Of a stretch of 6,086 nucleotides of DNA, positions 6,080 through 6,086 are shown in pieces. The notes beneath the pieces are model-generated. The model made no database searches, had not been told where the DNA came from, and was given only the letters and a program-made list of their open reading frames with translations. Numbering within the stretch: position 1 is the first letter of the stretch; the number at the start of each line of letters is the position of its first letter. Made by a program: the position numbers and the translations under genes. Where the stretch lies: NCBI GenBank assembly GCA_959597175.1, contig CAUFXM010000022.1, positions 1 to 6,086 on the forward strand, read 5' to 3'. The DNA is from an uncultured Methanomassiliicoccales archaeon (GTDB lineage Archaea > Thermoplasmatota > Thermoplasmata > Methanomassiliicoccales > Methanomethylophilaceae).

Positions 6080-6086
6080 AGTAGCA

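Noticed and set aside
6080..6086. Promoter or ribosome binding site for the large gene
   Set aside because: Only seven bases lie upstream of the ATG, and they show no purine-rich Shine-Dalgarno sequence; the regulatory region is outside the window.

Overview
The window is almost entirely one gene. Reading the minus strand from an ATG at 6079, a single frame stays open to base 1: 2026 complete codons plus one base, with no in-frame stop found in a full hand translation. The gene runs off the left edge, so its C-terminus, any cell-surface anchor and its stop are not in view. Only 7 bases lie upstream of the ATG, so no promoter or ribosome binding site can be seen. I found no RNA gene, insertion sequence, CRISPR array or second credible gene.

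The product is a giant secreted, acidic, Thr/Val/Gly/Asn/Asp-rich protein. It starts with a classical Sec signal peptide (residues 1-39). After that it is built from short beta-strand turns of the form 'x-(I/V)-(N/D)-G-T-(I/V/L)-x-(I/V)', the look of a right-handed parallel beta-helix (pectin-lyase-like) of the kind found in adhesin-like proteins. Layout from N- to C-terminus (right to left on the map): signal peptide (5963-6079); beta-helix entry module ending in LDLNGHT (5700-5880); coils with 20-residue spacing (about 4840-5300); an Ala-rich linker and a W-LDG...LTNYTG module (4505-4771); further coils (about 3730-4500); a VTVTVGTVY segment (3590-3722); coils and a YSAEEFVSAL entry module (2965-3057); coils (2270-2640); three copies of a D-(L/I)-x-x-A-x-I motif (centred near 2128, 1825 and 136), with two YTSL...AI entry modules directly after the second copy (1538-1711 and 1339-1459); a second VTVSVGTVY segment (550-640); and a dense NGT/DGT coil tract (290-480).

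Organism: G+C looks to be in the mid-50s percent. Arg is coded overwhelmingly by AGG (about 23 of 33 Arg codons by hand count, with only about 6 CGN), and GGA is a favoured Gly codon. Together with the signal-peptide style and the giant beta-helix protein, this suggests a host-associated methanogenic archaeon, most likely Methanomassiliicoccales (Methanomethylophilaceae). That is an inference; a gut bacterium with similar surface proteins is the main alternative. The likely role is a cell-surface or secreted adhesin-like protein, with binding partner unknown.
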